Below, in pieces: positions 1 to 11,566 of a stretch of 64,000 bases of DNA. The stretch's first letter is position 1, and each line of letters begins with the position of its first letter. Origin of the DNA: Clitopilus passeckerianus (taxonomy: Eukaryota > Basidiomycota > Agaricomycetes > Agaricales > Entolomataceae); NCBI GenBank assembly GCA_944990035.1, contig CALYLX010000101.1:372001-436000 (forward strand), written 5' to 3'. The notes below the pieces were generated by a model. It searched no databases and had not been told where the DNA came from. It saw only the letters and a list, made by a program, of their open reading frames with translations. Made by a program: the position numbers and the translations under genes.

Positions 1-514
1 GTGCCGTCCCAACTTTGAATACGTCAATCATTATGACCGCGCGAGAGCCAGTATTGCGTTCTTCAGGTGATATGAGGGAGGCGTACTCCCGAGAACCGAA
101 CTCATATACCGTCCTTCCATGTATAGTTAGAGTAGTTTCTAGCTCAAGGATGACCGAGAGGCCCACCTTTCCCAAAGAGCCTGAGAATTCTCGGAGGACC
201 TTCAAATGCGTTGAATAAAATTGTGATTCTCGCATTCTCGCGTATACGAGCCGCAGTAGAGACACCTATGGTTTACCAGCCATTTAGCAACCGTAGAAAT
301 GATGCCGCCGAGAAGTTGGGGACACACCACTGCCCGTGAGGTCTTCATATCAGACCTTATTGGCATCAATGATATGGAAGGTTCCATCGACACCTGTCGG
401 AGAGACATTCACAATCCCTTCCTCCGCCAGAGGAGCAGTAGCAACCCAGAAAACCTTTTGCTCGTTTATCCATGATACAAGACTTTTGGGAATTTCGTCG
501 TAGAATTTGCCCAT
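1..514 (-). pseudogene. Pyridoxamine 5'-phosphate oxidase-like flavoprotein, broken and cut by window edge
   Basis: Read on the minus strand from an ATG at 514 (MGKFYDEIP...). The N-terminal part resembles the PNPOx-like FMN-binding split-barrel family: a segment ending FHIIDANKV, then YEDLTGSG, then after an intron (near 284-327) RENARITILFNAFEGPPRI and RLFGKG, then TVYEFGSREY. The family normally reads NKVWYEDLTGSG; here the Trp codon is TGA (350-352), an in-frame stop. The next splice, between GKG and TVYEFG (about 130-180), has no GT-AG pair that keeps frame, a second sign of decay. The gene runs off the left edge, so the C-terminus is unseen. Family members are small flavoproteins of mostly unknown substrate. 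A real pseudogene is most likely; a sequencing error at 350-352 would not explain the second defect. Confidence 0.75.
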
Positions 515-1553
515 GTTTGCAAGCGCTCGTGAAGCTGTGAAGAGCCTATCGAAAGAGGGGGTAGAAAAAGTGTGTTTTATGACAGTGCCCAACCTGCTTG
601 GCCCATCTTCATACAAGACTTTGAATTACAACCCTTGTTTTGCCTAGGCAAGCACGGGCTCGCAGAGTGATACGATTTGACAATGTGCGGGCTTCGCAAG
701 TGATACAGATTGACTAATGAATTGAATCTTATCTGATACGTGTGAACATGGGAAAATGGGGAGCCGAGGGGGGGGGGGGGGTATTGACTCAAGGATAAAA
801 GAGAGAGGCTCAGGTCATGAAATCTGTAGAATTCCTCACTATCATAGTTATCAGCCGTTATCAGATAAGATGAAGAGCAAGGGAAATAATTCGTTCACCA
901 TTATTTTCTTCATACAGGGATGACGGTCGCCATGCACTTGCGACTTGTATGACCACAAATACCTGGGTCCTCGCCTCGCATCTAGTGCCACCGAATCCAC
1001 AATGAATGCCGCGTGCTGTCCACGTGGATCTCAAATGTATTGGTTCATAGCCTGTGTGCGCAGCGCAGCTAGCAAACGGCATAAGTCACAGGGGTTCCGT
1101 AATTCAGGATACAGCAACACCTTGAGGCCAGTGATATCGCCACCCCATGTTGGGGTACCGATCTCTTCATATTGAGCCAAGAATACTTGGTAAAATCTTT
1201 TGTGGAATTCCACCACAATATGATACAACGACACTGGGAATAAGTAGCGGTCATTTTCAGAATCCCGACATATGAGTAGAGGATGCATAAGGAATCATTA
1301 TCCAATAGGGTACCATAACTCGACTTGGTTTTGCCTGGGATAATCAGTGGGTGCGGTCAAAGGTAGCCAAAGGTCGTGACGAGGGAGCAGGTAAACTTGC
1401 GTGGAGTCACATCATGTGATCTGGATCTCACTCAGGCTGGCCCAAACGCTCAGGTGGGCATGGTGCAGAGAAAGAGGTCTGGAACCAAGGGAGTGCAGAC
1501 CTAAAGTGAAGGTGTAAGGTTGAGTAGGAAGGGCTCAGGTCGTAGAAGCTTAC
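515..1553. other. Intergenic stretch without a supported gene
   Basis: I see no recognisable gene. A run of 14 G lies at 768-781. On the minus strand one frame stays open from about 1288 down to the 850s except for one TGA near 1030. It matches no family I know, and may be a decayed gene or chance. Confidence 0.5.
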
Positions 1554-4500
1554 TCAGAACCGGGAGGGTGTTTGCAGAAGCTTTGGCCTGCCATCATCAA
1601 CGTCATTGGAGCCTCCCTCCTTCATCTCGATGAATTTTAGGTTGCTTTTGCACCTAGTTTCAATCTTCGCCAGTGCGTATCCAGACCCCCTACTGCACTG
1701 CTCCAAAGCACCCTCATAGGCTAGTCTCGCGGCCAACCAGTCCTCCTTGTGAATGTAAACCTCGGCAAACTCCTCCAAAGCCTGCGCCACGTTCATCGGA
1801 GAACCATACTCCTGTGAATGCTCCAAGGCAGCCTTGAGAGCATCCGACAGCTCTTGACCCCATATCCCACATCCCTTCAGATAGCGAACTTTTGAGATGC
1901 GGAAGATCCCGGAGGGAAACCCGATACGTTCGAACATGTCTGCAGCTTCGTTATAAGCCGCCAGTGCTTTCGGATAGTTCCCCATCTTGCCGAAGCACTT
2001 GGAAGCTGATTGAAGACAGATAGCGGCTTCCTGAGTTTTCCCGAGGCTCGTGAAGCTCTGTTGTGCTTCTTGGAAGAGTTCCAGGGCCTCGTCGTTACTG
2101 ACGCCGCCTTGGATCCGAGATGTGTTGGCCTTGATGAGAGCCAGCCAGGCTGGAATCTCTTTCCCGTATTTTGGGTCCTCCCAACGTGAAGAAGCGCCTT
2201 TGAGATGTTGGTCAAGGTCGGGGAACTTTATTCCGGCGCTCTGTAGGCATTTGATTTCACCGAGCTCGGATCGACATGCGAGGACATGGTTGTCAAGGGA
2301 CAAGAACAACTTCGCGGCCTGCTGGAAGGCTGTACGCGAATCCTCGAAAAGTTGGACCTTGTAAAGGGTCTGGGCGAGGCAGAAGAGTGCTTCCGCCTCA
2401 CGTCTCGGTTCTTTGACTCTCCGAGCTAGCTCTACCACACGCTGTGGGAATTCTGCATGCGGACGCCTGAAATGCTGATACCAGCTGAAGATGATAAGGG
2501 CATCGAGCTGATAAGGTAGCGATAGGGGATCAATTATGTGTCTTGCTACAGATTCCTGGATGAAGTCGGTGGCCAGGGCTTGGATGTTGGATTCTTGGAG
2601 GGTCAACTGTGCGACATTGGCCTTGAAGTTCGGGCTGTTGGGGCCCTCAAACGAGACCGGATGATCGCAAAGGTGGTTGAAGCAAAGACGATAGACCTCT
2701 TTCCGGACGCGATTTGGAATATTCCCATGGCCCATATACGTCTGCACCACCGGAAGGACAATCATATGCACCTTCCTCTCGCCATTCACCTCGACGTTCC
2801 TTCTTACTAGCAGAGCCGTATCGCAAAGGATATCAACGGTGTCGGAGGAAAATGGCGACGCCCAAAGCTGAAGGTCGGAGCCATAAACACCGGCAGGAAG
2901 GAGGGAAAGAACTTGCAGAAGTTCCAATGTGCCGGGAGTTTGTTGGAAGAACGGATCCTCAATCGACATCTGGATCGACCGGTCCATCCCTTCCTGTCGG
3001 TTCGAAAGCATAGCCGTGCCTCTTCTGTTCCATTCCTCCAGAAGGCGACCTGGTTCGAACATGGATCTCTTGCCCCGGGTCGCCATGAGGGTCACAGCGT
3101 AGGGTAAGTAGCCAAGAGCTTTGAGAAGCGTGTCCAGCTCCGGATGGTCCTGGGCATTTGGATCTATCGCAGTGTATATCCGGCGTGAATCCTCAAGGGA
3201 TACTTCCAAGAGAGGCTCGGAAGTCCAGCTATCGAGGGGCGGGAACCCGGACCGCATTGTAACAAGAATCGCGACGTGGGGTAGGGCATTCAATGAACGG
3301 AGGATCTTCCGTACGTCCTCTTGGCTGCCCTCCGTAGGATGCCACGTAGTTTCGAAGTTGTCCAGTAGTATGATTCTGGGCTCGTCAGATTCCTGAAGTG
3401 AATCTAGAATGGCTCGGAGGGGATGATCCTGTTGTCCAGTAACGCGGAGTTGTTCTGCCAGGTGGGCCAGGAAAGCGCCCGGAGAATTGGCACTGAGGCA
3501 TGGGACCCAAAATCGGTGTTGCTCGGCGTACATCTCCTTCACTTTCGGGTGTTGCATCACTGCAACAGCAGTGGATGTCTTTCCCATCCCTCCTGGGCCG
3601 AGGATGCACACTCGTGTCCGAGACTTGTCTCCGCTGGTGATGTTTTCGGCAATCCTTGTAATGACGGCATCGCGTCCGAAAAAGTAGTTGGGAACTTCAG
3701 GCATGGCCGCTTCAACCACGATAGAATGCCTATGTGCCTTTGATCTCATCATAGCTCTCAGCTCCTCCACCGAGGTTTCTACCCTTCCGACAGCCGACTT
3801 GACGCCCTGAACCTCGCCTTTGATAGCTCGTACTTCCTGGTCTACCTCTTTCGTCAGGCCGTACAGCTTCTCCAGCTGGGTTTGGATCCTGGTAAGATCT
3901 TGAGAATCGTGTATACTGCGCAAAGTCTAAATGCAACAGGTTTATTAGTTTGTGATTCAGACTTCGCTCGGGCTTCACACACCTGAAATCGATCAATACC
4001 ATGCTGGAATTCATCAACACACTGGTCGATGATCTTGTGATTGGGCTGAGGAAGGAAGGCCAGGAGGATGCTGTTTTGCTGATTAATCCTGTCCAGACGG
4101 TCGGTAATCGTGGTCAAGCAACTGCAGATCAACTTGTTAAGAAATCGTATGAATCATGAACAAGATTGACATACTCTTTGAGGCCCCTGAGCTCTTCCAT
4201 GAGAATGGGAAATTTTGATTCATCTTTTGCTGAGTCGGTGCCTATTTTGGCAATAACGAGCAGAAATTCTGCGATTCGATTCTTGAGTTCTTGAACTCGT
4301 TCTTGGACCTCATTCAGAGCCTTGAAATTCCATAAGCATAAGATCACGAGGAATGCAGCATCTACTAACCTCGCAAGTTGAAATAATGGAAACACCTATG
4401 TTCAGGACTTCCCTCATAAGGGGAATTGGGACGAGGCCAGCAGCACCCTTGAGGATATCAATTGTTCTTTTCGTCGCCTCCAACACATATTCACTATTTG

Positions 4501-4829
4501 CAGGAACGCCTTCAGAAATGGCTTCTACTTGCGCGATAGCTTGCATGGCAATCGCAATTGCAACGGCACTTGATGAGCCCACCGCTTCTCCGACCACGGT
4601 TGCGGCATCGCTGTCGTTGTGCGAGGTGCGAGTTCGTTCTGAAGATATAGAAGCTGTATCGAACGATCGCACAGACTCTATAGCAGAATGGGATCGTTGA
4701 TGTTGGTGCTTTCCCTGCTGGTAAGTCTGCGTCAGCAACTGGGCACCTGCTGATGGTTGATTTGCGTCGCACCTTCTTGCTCTTACGCGAAAACTTTGCA
4801 GAAAGCCAGTGTAGAGGCGAGTCAGACAT
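1554..4829 (-). CDS. NLR-like protein 1: MLKL/HeLo-like N-terminus, P-loop NTPase, TPR
   Basis: A STAND-type immune or cell-death receptor of about 1,025 residues. The start ATG at 4829 (MSDSPLHW) is joined through a 40-nt phase-1 intron (about 4751-4790) to a Ser-rich linker. A helical region follows (YVLEATKRTIDILKGAAGL..., then ELRGLK|DCLTTITDRLDRI... and FQHGIDRFQ), split by introns near 4330-4375, 4135-4180 and 3935-3985. It resembles the four-helix MLKL/HeLo-type membrane-acting domain. The large last exon (3926-1554) has a coiled coil, FFGRD, the P-loop GPGGMGKTS, Walker B-like IILLDNFE, a TMRSGFPP sensor-like motif, and C-terminal TPR-like helices (EAEALFCLAQTLYK, EAAICLQSASKCFGKMGNYPKALAAY). 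Paralogue of the gene at 11840-15037. It is transcribed divergently from the HET gene across about 560 bp. The N-terminal domain call rests on resemblance only; the NTPase and TPR parts are secure. Confidence 0.88.
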
Positions 4830-5386
4830 AGGATCCGAGGAGACTACAGTCGTAAACGAAGCTGGGTGCCTCTAGGGTACCTCGAGGGAAAGCTCAAGCC
4901 TCAAGTCCCGTTTGAACCTCGTTTCTTGATTCGGCGCTAAACGCCATCGAAACCCAATTGAGGCGCTATCTCCACCATAAGCGCCCGGTACTCCGGTTCC
5001 AGAATATGCATGTGAATTGAATCTAGGTATGGCTCTCAACAGAGCTTTTAAAACCCTGTTTATCGTGAAGTAATGTGGACGACAGGCTGGGGATTGCTGC
5101 CATTGTTCAAATTTCCAAAATTCGACAACGCCGACATGCCGGCCACGCTCGGCGCTGATCGATATCTCTGATCAATTCCAAGCACGACCAAACAAATGCA
5201 ACACTGCAATGCCATTGAATGCCCTGAGCGCTCAAGACTCGTTGCTATCGTTGTCACACTTTCCTAACCTTAACAGCTTTGATTCTCGAGGAAGAGGAAG
5301 CGATCTGAACTCTGTGGGCTTTTCTCTAGCTCCTATGCTAAAACTGCCTAAATCCTGAACTCTGGACGTTCTGAAGGCACCCAGAA
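4830..5386. promoter_or_regulatory. Shared divergent promoter region of NLR 1 and the HET gene
   Basis: These 557 bp separate the start codons of two divergent genes and must hold both promoters and 5' leaders. TGA at 5372-5374 is in frame upstream of the HET ATG, which supports that ATG as the first usable one in its exon. I could not assign a TATA box or operator with confidence. Confidence 0.55.
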
Positions 5387-8300
5387 ATGGTAATCACCAA
5401 GCCTTTCACCCTGCGCGTTTATCTGAAGTCAACCTGACGCGTTGCATGTATACAGGCCGACCATGTAAGTCGCGAACTTAACGGAGATGTGATACTATAC
5501 GAACTACATATTCCAGATTGGAGATCTTGTAAGTTATCGAGTCGATGAGACTGGGAACTCCAACTCAACCCAAATCTGCAGGCTGTAGACTTCGTAAGCG
5601 CCTGGCCTTTGATGTCTTGATTCGGCCTACTGATGCACCATCGGTTTGCCTTTGCAGTGGGTACGTATCTTGAAAGATGAGAGGCTGCAATGATATGCTT
5701 GTCTGACTTGCTACCCTCTTGTAGCATACCCATTTCCAGGTATTGTGGACCTCTGAACTTCGGCTCTCAGGCACTTCATTTCTTAACCCTCTGTCGATCT
5801 TCTAGACCGTGAGCACCCTCCATACTCTCCTGTTACTTCTCATCTCAAACCTACCCGTATTCATAGCTCGTAAGTACCATGCCCCGTGTGATCTAGCATT
5901 TTCCGAATTCATCAACCTTTTGTAGTCGGTAAGTACCTATATTCCGTGTGGAACGGTTCAAGCAGAGCTTAACCCTATATAGCCCGTGAGTAACCAGTAC
6001 AATCGTCATTCACAGGTTCTAACAACATTTTAGGAGGTAAGAACCATCGTAAGGTTGTATTTAGCTAGAATCCTCACGGCCCCTACAGGATGAGGTACTA
6101 TTCTTGACCGTCTTCCGAGAATGCCGTCTAAATACTTGCACCTGTGCCTTTCTCTCACAGACCGTGAGTTCTTCATACGTTCTTATTGTCTGAGATCACC
6201 CTCACCTAATTTTCTGCAACAGAAGGTAACCAAGACTCTTAACGAATGAGGAGAAACTCAACAGACGCCGCATACTCGCAGGAAAAAGTACGCCCTTCAG
6301 TTATTACCGGTGGTGATTTGCTAACCATCTGGACCTCTTCAGGCTGTGAGAGCATTTCCCGGATCGTCCTGCTACTGACTCTGATTTCCCTGTTTCATGT
6401 CCAGAGAGTAAGTATTCCCATACTACAAGCTAAAGCAAGTACTGATTTTATTGCTGAAAATAGTTTGTGAGTCTCGTCAACTTGCTTACATCGGACCTGA
6501 GCTTATCGGGAACGTAGATGCGAAGGGTTCTAGAGGTAAATTTAGGAGGAATTGAGTCTAATTCTCCGCTCATTCATGTTGATTTTACGATAGACTCTGG
6601 TAAGTACCTTAGCGCACCTCGTACTCGCGAACTAGACCCCTTATCAACTTCTGTAGTCTCAAGGTTTCGTAAGCACCAGTGCCGTTTTCACCGAATTGAG
6701 TCAAAACAAACGACATATTTATAGACGAAGAAGGTGATTCATCATCCCATTACTTCATTTAGCAATGATTCTGACACTTTCCAGAGCGTAAGTGTGCCTC
6801 AAGGACCTTCTTATACAAGTTTTGATTTTGAACCCGGGCCTATTATCGGCTTTAGTTTGTATGTTTGAATTTCTGTTTCGTCGATTTACCTTCTGAGTCA
6901 ACCATATAATAGGATGTACGTGGCCAGAACATTGTCAACGTACAGGAGCTAATAGCGTTCCTGACTTTGTAGACGGTCAGTTGGTTACACCATATGACAA
7001 GCTTCTACATCTAATGCCTTATCTCATAGATGGTGAGCCTCATGTGCATAAAACCTCGATGACTTTCTGAGAAGCCATGACGTCTGGCAATAGTTGGTAA
7101 GTTCTCCGTGCTCCTAAGTCTTCCGCCCGCGATAGCTGAGCAAATACAGAGCGTAAGCCTGATTCCAACACACTCAAGAGTCACTATTCATATTTACACC
7201 CTCTTTCATCCTATCTCAGGAGGTGCGTTATTTGCAAAATGTCAACCGAATATAGACACGTAACGAGTACTTTTCTCAACCAGGAGGTACGTTATGAAGA
7301 ACACGCTTAGTAGCAGGAGGGTGATTTCTTCCTTTGTGACCGCTTAGTTCGTGAGTATTTTCCAATACACTAGCAAACCAACTGCCTTTTGGCTCATTGG
7401 CCCGGTTATAGAATGTAAGTTCCCAGCCGTGCTCGTCTTCATGTGACTCAGGACATGACTATGATCCCTTCTTGACAGGATGTAGGTCCTTCCTAATATC
7501 TTTTGCACCTCTCTCACCTTAATGCCTCAATACAGGACGTATGTTCCTCCATTCATGGTACAGATGGTTGACCCATCATTCACACTGGAATCTCTAGTTC
7601 GTGAGTAGACTATCCCTCCGTTTTTTTTTTTCCTATCCATAGACTACTCACAATATGATTACTCCGTCTTCAGAAGGTACGCAATAGCTGCCCTATCCTA
7701 CCGCTCTCGGCCTTCTTACCGCTAATCCACAGACTGTAAGCGCTGTTCTGAAGTTTGGCTTGAGGAATTGGGGAACTGAACTCTATTTAGACCGTGCGTG
7801 CTTCCTTCCGAAACTGTGCCCATTGTGACATACCTTGAAATCCAGATGGTGAGTTAAGCAATAGACTTTGATGAGTTTACGTTCATAAGTCGGCATTTAA
7901 GCTTGTACGTAGGTTCGAATTGCCATGTCTACGTTTGATCTAAGACGCCCCGTGAAAACTAGAAAGTGAGTATCCGATGTTGTTCTCTTCGTCGAAAGCT
8001 AAAGCTAATGGAACTAGTTCGTACGTGAACCACCACCTTTTGAGCCATGCAGGACTCTAACGGGGATTTGATTAGCTTCGTCAACGCCCGGTATGCCCTT
8101 CTGCGTGTCATATTTCTTTCGTTTACTCACCCATCTATGACAGGAGGTCAGTTTTTCCTAGAATTAACTCTTCCGGCCCCTTTCTGATAGGCAAATCTTT
8201 TTGGGAATTAGAAAGTAAGTCATCTGATAAAATCGGCAGGATCAAGTACTTACCCCATCCGATCAGCTGGTATGCAGTAACTGTACATTCAAGTCAAAGA

Positions 8301-9977
8301 ATTGACGATTGACGCTTGTGAATTTCCGGCAGAAAGTAAGAGGACCCCTCCTGAAAACCCGACGTTCATTGTCTGACTAAAATCACGCAGCATGTTGGTT
8401 CCGTCATCTTCCTCTCCGACCTGAAGTTTGAGTACAAATATTTTACTACAGATTGTGAGTCCCGCCTTCTTGATTGTTAACTGAAACTGATGAAAAAATT
8501 CGACTTCTAGCCTGAAAACGTGAGTAGTTGATCTTTGCCGTCCGTCACGACACTATATGGCGTCCGCGCAGATTGTGAGTAAAGGTGTTTCGACTCAGGC
8601 GGTTCCTACGACTCAACAATACGTTCTCAGCCGAATGTAAGCTTTTGTAGGAGATTTATGAAGGAACAGATAACAAAAGCTTCGCCCTTGCGCCGTTAGG
8701 AAACTGTTCGTGTTTCACAATTGTTTCTTATGAGCACTTGTGACTCCTTCGTAGGGAGTGAGCCTTCCTATTCAACGTGAAATATCCTCGGAAATTGACG
8801 ATGGGGATGTATTGCCGTTTCTCAGCAAGTAAGCACCTTCTGCGCCTGTTTACCTTCAGTTCTAACCCTAGAATATAGAGGGTATGCATATAAATTCTTT
8901 CGGTCTCATTGCTCTCTGAATCAGCCTTGCCAAGCGTATGCAATTGGTACGTCGTCATCTTTGGGTGATGTTGAAGATAGGTCTCACATCGTAATTAGAT
9001 TGTGAGTTGCTGTTTTCTGCTCTCCAAAGGATAATAATCAACGTATCCTATTTGTAGCAAGTACGTAATTCTTTGGCTCGTCCTAAGACAAGGCTACACG
9101 CTGATTTGCGTAGAACGTGTGTTTGGTCCTCTACCCATAGAATTCTTATGCTAACCACCTATCAGTTTGTGCGTTCTGGATGCAGTGTCGTGTTGACCAC
9201 CACATAAAACTGATGTGAGGATACGTCGCATCGCCTAGGTGGTAAGGCACTTTCACGGAAATTCAAACCCATTATTCTGATCGTTGTCCCGTCTATCGCA
9301 GGAAGTACGTCCTGGGTTATCGTAACACGCCAGTTGCTAACCAAGACCAATTCCCGTTTGCCTCTCTAGGATGTACGTTTCCGTTGAACCAGACGAAAAT
9401 GACTATAATATCTGACGAACTCATGCTTGCCAGTATGTGCGTGATTGCTTCTGATCCCAAGTCGAGACTAGGCGGCCTGACCGGCTTCTTCAGTTCGTGA
9501 GTGTTCCCACCAAATCCACGCATGTGTAGATAACTGACGGCGACGTAGCGGGTATGTGGCTCCACCAACTTTCGACCAAGATGTCTCCAAATAATTTACA
9601 TGAATTGATGGCCGACAGAGTGTGAGTGCCGTTTTAACTATGTCCTCCTGACCTCTCTGACACGTACTACAGGAGGTGTGTTCTTGTCATCCCGTCAACT
9701 TTATACCACTTTTGTCGACACTTCCCTGTATCTAGATGGTATGTTCGTTCTATCACGACTCTTTGCAGAGTACTCACAACCCTTTAGCAAGTAAGCCAGC
9801 TTTTCCAACGTTATAAATCCATTTTTTTTAACGTTTGGTTGCAGACAAATGAACGCGAGCTGTGAGTACCATCCACGCTTCCACGTGGATCCTGGTTACT
9901 GACCTGTTCCTGCAGGTTCCGCGGCGGTGCGTTCTTCACAACATAGGAATTCCTGCATGTTATCAATATGTTCCCAG
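5387..9977 (+). other. Micro-exon array: 74 exons and 74 introns, 56 exons of one codon each
   Basis: Every unit reads AG|exon|GT. One-codon exons start at 5658, 5806, 5867, 5926, 5983, 6034, 6161, 6223, 6343, 6405, 6464, 6785, 6856, 6913, 6973, 7030, 7094, 7150, 7220, 7284, 7348, 7412, 7479, 7536, 7598, 7674, 7733, 7791, 7846, 7902, 7963, 8018, 8144, 8212, 8267, 8333, 8391, 8452, 8572, 8755, 8826, 8879, 8999, 9058, 9114, 9166, 9239, 9302, 9370, 9434, 9494, 9549, 9619, 9673, 9736, 9788. Longer exons: 5387-5389 (ATG), 5456-5464, 5517-5528, 5582-5593, 5725-5739, 6089-6094, 6282-6287, 6518-6535, 6594-6599, 6657-6668, 6725-6733, 8076-8090, 8511-8519, 8631-8636, 8700-8705, 8935-8946, 9845-9861, 9916-9926. 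All introns are 48-73 nt (mean about 57), with donors such as GTAAGT, GTGAGT, GTACGT, GTGCGT, usually YAG acceptors (AAG at 7901 and 8934) and often a CTNAY branch-like motif. All but the last two introns are phase 0. The joined 352 nt has no stop in frame; the +1 and +2 frames stop within about 25 codons. Least certain: the exons at 8700, 8935 and 6725. Confidence 0.88.
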
Positions 9978-11566
9978 ATATCAGTCAAATGATCAATAAG
10001 AATCTACGACTCCGACTTCCCCTACATGTCCTCCATCTCCCTGACCTGAAGTTGACAGACATGTATGGTATCATGAACCATCTCGACACAGAAATCCACA
10101 ACAAATTCCTCAACAATTTCCAGAAATATACGGGCAAGATGGACGAAATTGAGAACTGGGTAGAGGAGAAGACTGGATTTGCCATTCTTTCTCACCGATG
10201 GTCCGACGATGAACTGACGTTGCAGGATGTCGAGAAGCTGGCGAGCTTCACCGCCGAGGGAATCAGCAGGTACATCAATGAAGTCAAAACCAAAGCATGG
10301 CAGCGAAGTTATTCTGTCATAGAGGCTATACACAAGTATAGCGCCGAAACGAAGCCAGCGGAGGGAGAGAACCGTTTGGAGGAGTTGAAGAAGTTACGGC
10401 CATATATCAAGAATTGCGTGGGCCTGATTAAATTGATCAACTTCTGCGAGCTCTCCCTTCGACAGGGATGCGAGCTCGCTTGGTTGGATACCGGATGCAT
10501 CGACAAAACCAGTAGCGCAGAGCTCGAAGAGTCCGTACGATCTATGTTTCGCTGGTACCGGACTTCCAAGGTCTGCATTGTACACCTCAGCCGAACCACA
10601 TACGTATCCGACCTTCACCGCGATCCTTGGTTCTCACGAGGATGGACACTCCAAGAGTTGCTTGCACCGAAAGCGCTCAAATTCTACAATTCACAATGGA
10701 AAGCGGTGTCCGATCAACAGAACGACAAGACAGTTACTCAGGAGCGGACCCCTCTCATGCAAACCGTTTCTCGCATTACTGGTGTCTCCGTGGCAGAGTT
10801 GATCAGCTTTGTCCCAGGCATGCGGAACATTCGCGAGAGGCTTAGCTGGGCGTCCAAGAGAAGCACCACGCGTATTGAGGACATGGCCTACTGCCTTATC
10901 GGTATTTTTGATATCAGTCTTCCCATCGCATACGGAGAAGGCAAAATCGCTTTCTTCCGATTCCAGGAAGAAATGATCAAACGGACAGGAGATCAAGGCC
11001 TATTCCTATGGAATGGCATGGCCTCGCCATATAACAGTGTCCTGGCCGCATCTCCGGACAATTTCGCCATCCTCGAGTACGACCTCAGGCGATATAATAC
11101 CAAGGGCCGATCCCCATCCTTTTTGACCAACTTCGGGTTGCGAATCTCCTTGCCCATTCACGACATCCTCCCCACAGTTCAGCCTCGTAGAGATGGCAAA
11201 GTGTCATTTGTATTTGACATCGGAACCAGGAAAGAACCCATGCGTTCGGCATCCAAAGACGAGTACAATATTGCGAAGGCCGCAATAAATGTAGCAGTTC
11301 GCGGCGACGAACCAGCTACCCAAGCACGTAGGACGGGAAAGTGGACATACGTCGCCGACCCAAGTGATCTTGGAGGCGACAAGAGTCTGGAGGGACAGGC
11401 TGTGACTTTCAAGGTTGCTGTCCTGGCCAGCTCGCAGACGGCAGCTCTCGCGGTCTTGCTAATCAGATACGAGAATGACGAGTCGCGCTATCGCAGAGTG
11501 CCTGGTTCCCCTGTCTTCCTGGGAGAATGGTCCTCAGACGTCTTGACGGAAATCATTATTGCATAA
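5387..11566 (+). CDS. HET-domain protein whose N-terminus is encoded by a 74-exon micro-exon array
   Basis: Predicted at about 646 residues from 75 exons. Exon 1 ends right after its ATG (5387-5389). Micro-exons up to 9926 supply residues 2 to about 117; the last exon is 9978-11566. The joined frame begins MADHIGDLAVDFWHTHFQ, reads as an ordinary charged, probably helical segment, and continues without a break into the long ORF. The last exon carries a HET domain: GFAILSHRW, then WLDTGCIDKTSSAELEESV, MFRWYRTSKVCIVHL, and WFSRGWTLQELLAPKALKFY. In fungi, HET-domain proteins act in heterokaryon incompatibility and cell death. The N-terminal array-encoded domain matches nothing I recognise, and about 230 residues after the HET domain are also unassigned. 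An ATG at 9968, inside the last intron, would give a 532-residue form without the array domain. Neighbours are two NLR paralogues. Confidence 0.9.

Noticed and set aside
768..781. Run of 14 G as a structural or telomere-like element
   Set aside because: A single homopolymer with no repeat context; not evidence of a telomere.
6246..6724. Short open frames inside the array (for example 6246-6470 and 6518-6724)
   Set aside because: They run across intron sequence and are explained by the spliced gene; only the small exons within them are coding.
5456..9926. CRISPR-like regular spacing of short units every ~60 nt
   Set aside because: The units have no repeated sequence beyond splice signals, and the genome is eukaryotic. 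Micro-exons explain the spacing.
5390..9977. Introner-type mobile introns as the source of the array
   Set aside because: By eye the introns share only donor, branch and acceptor motifs, with no common body sequence, so recent copying of one element is not supported.
9968..11566. HET gene as a single-exon gene starting at ATG 9968
   Set aside because: That ATG lies in a good 51-nt intron, and the joined upstream micro-exons enter the same frame. Kept only as a possible second start.
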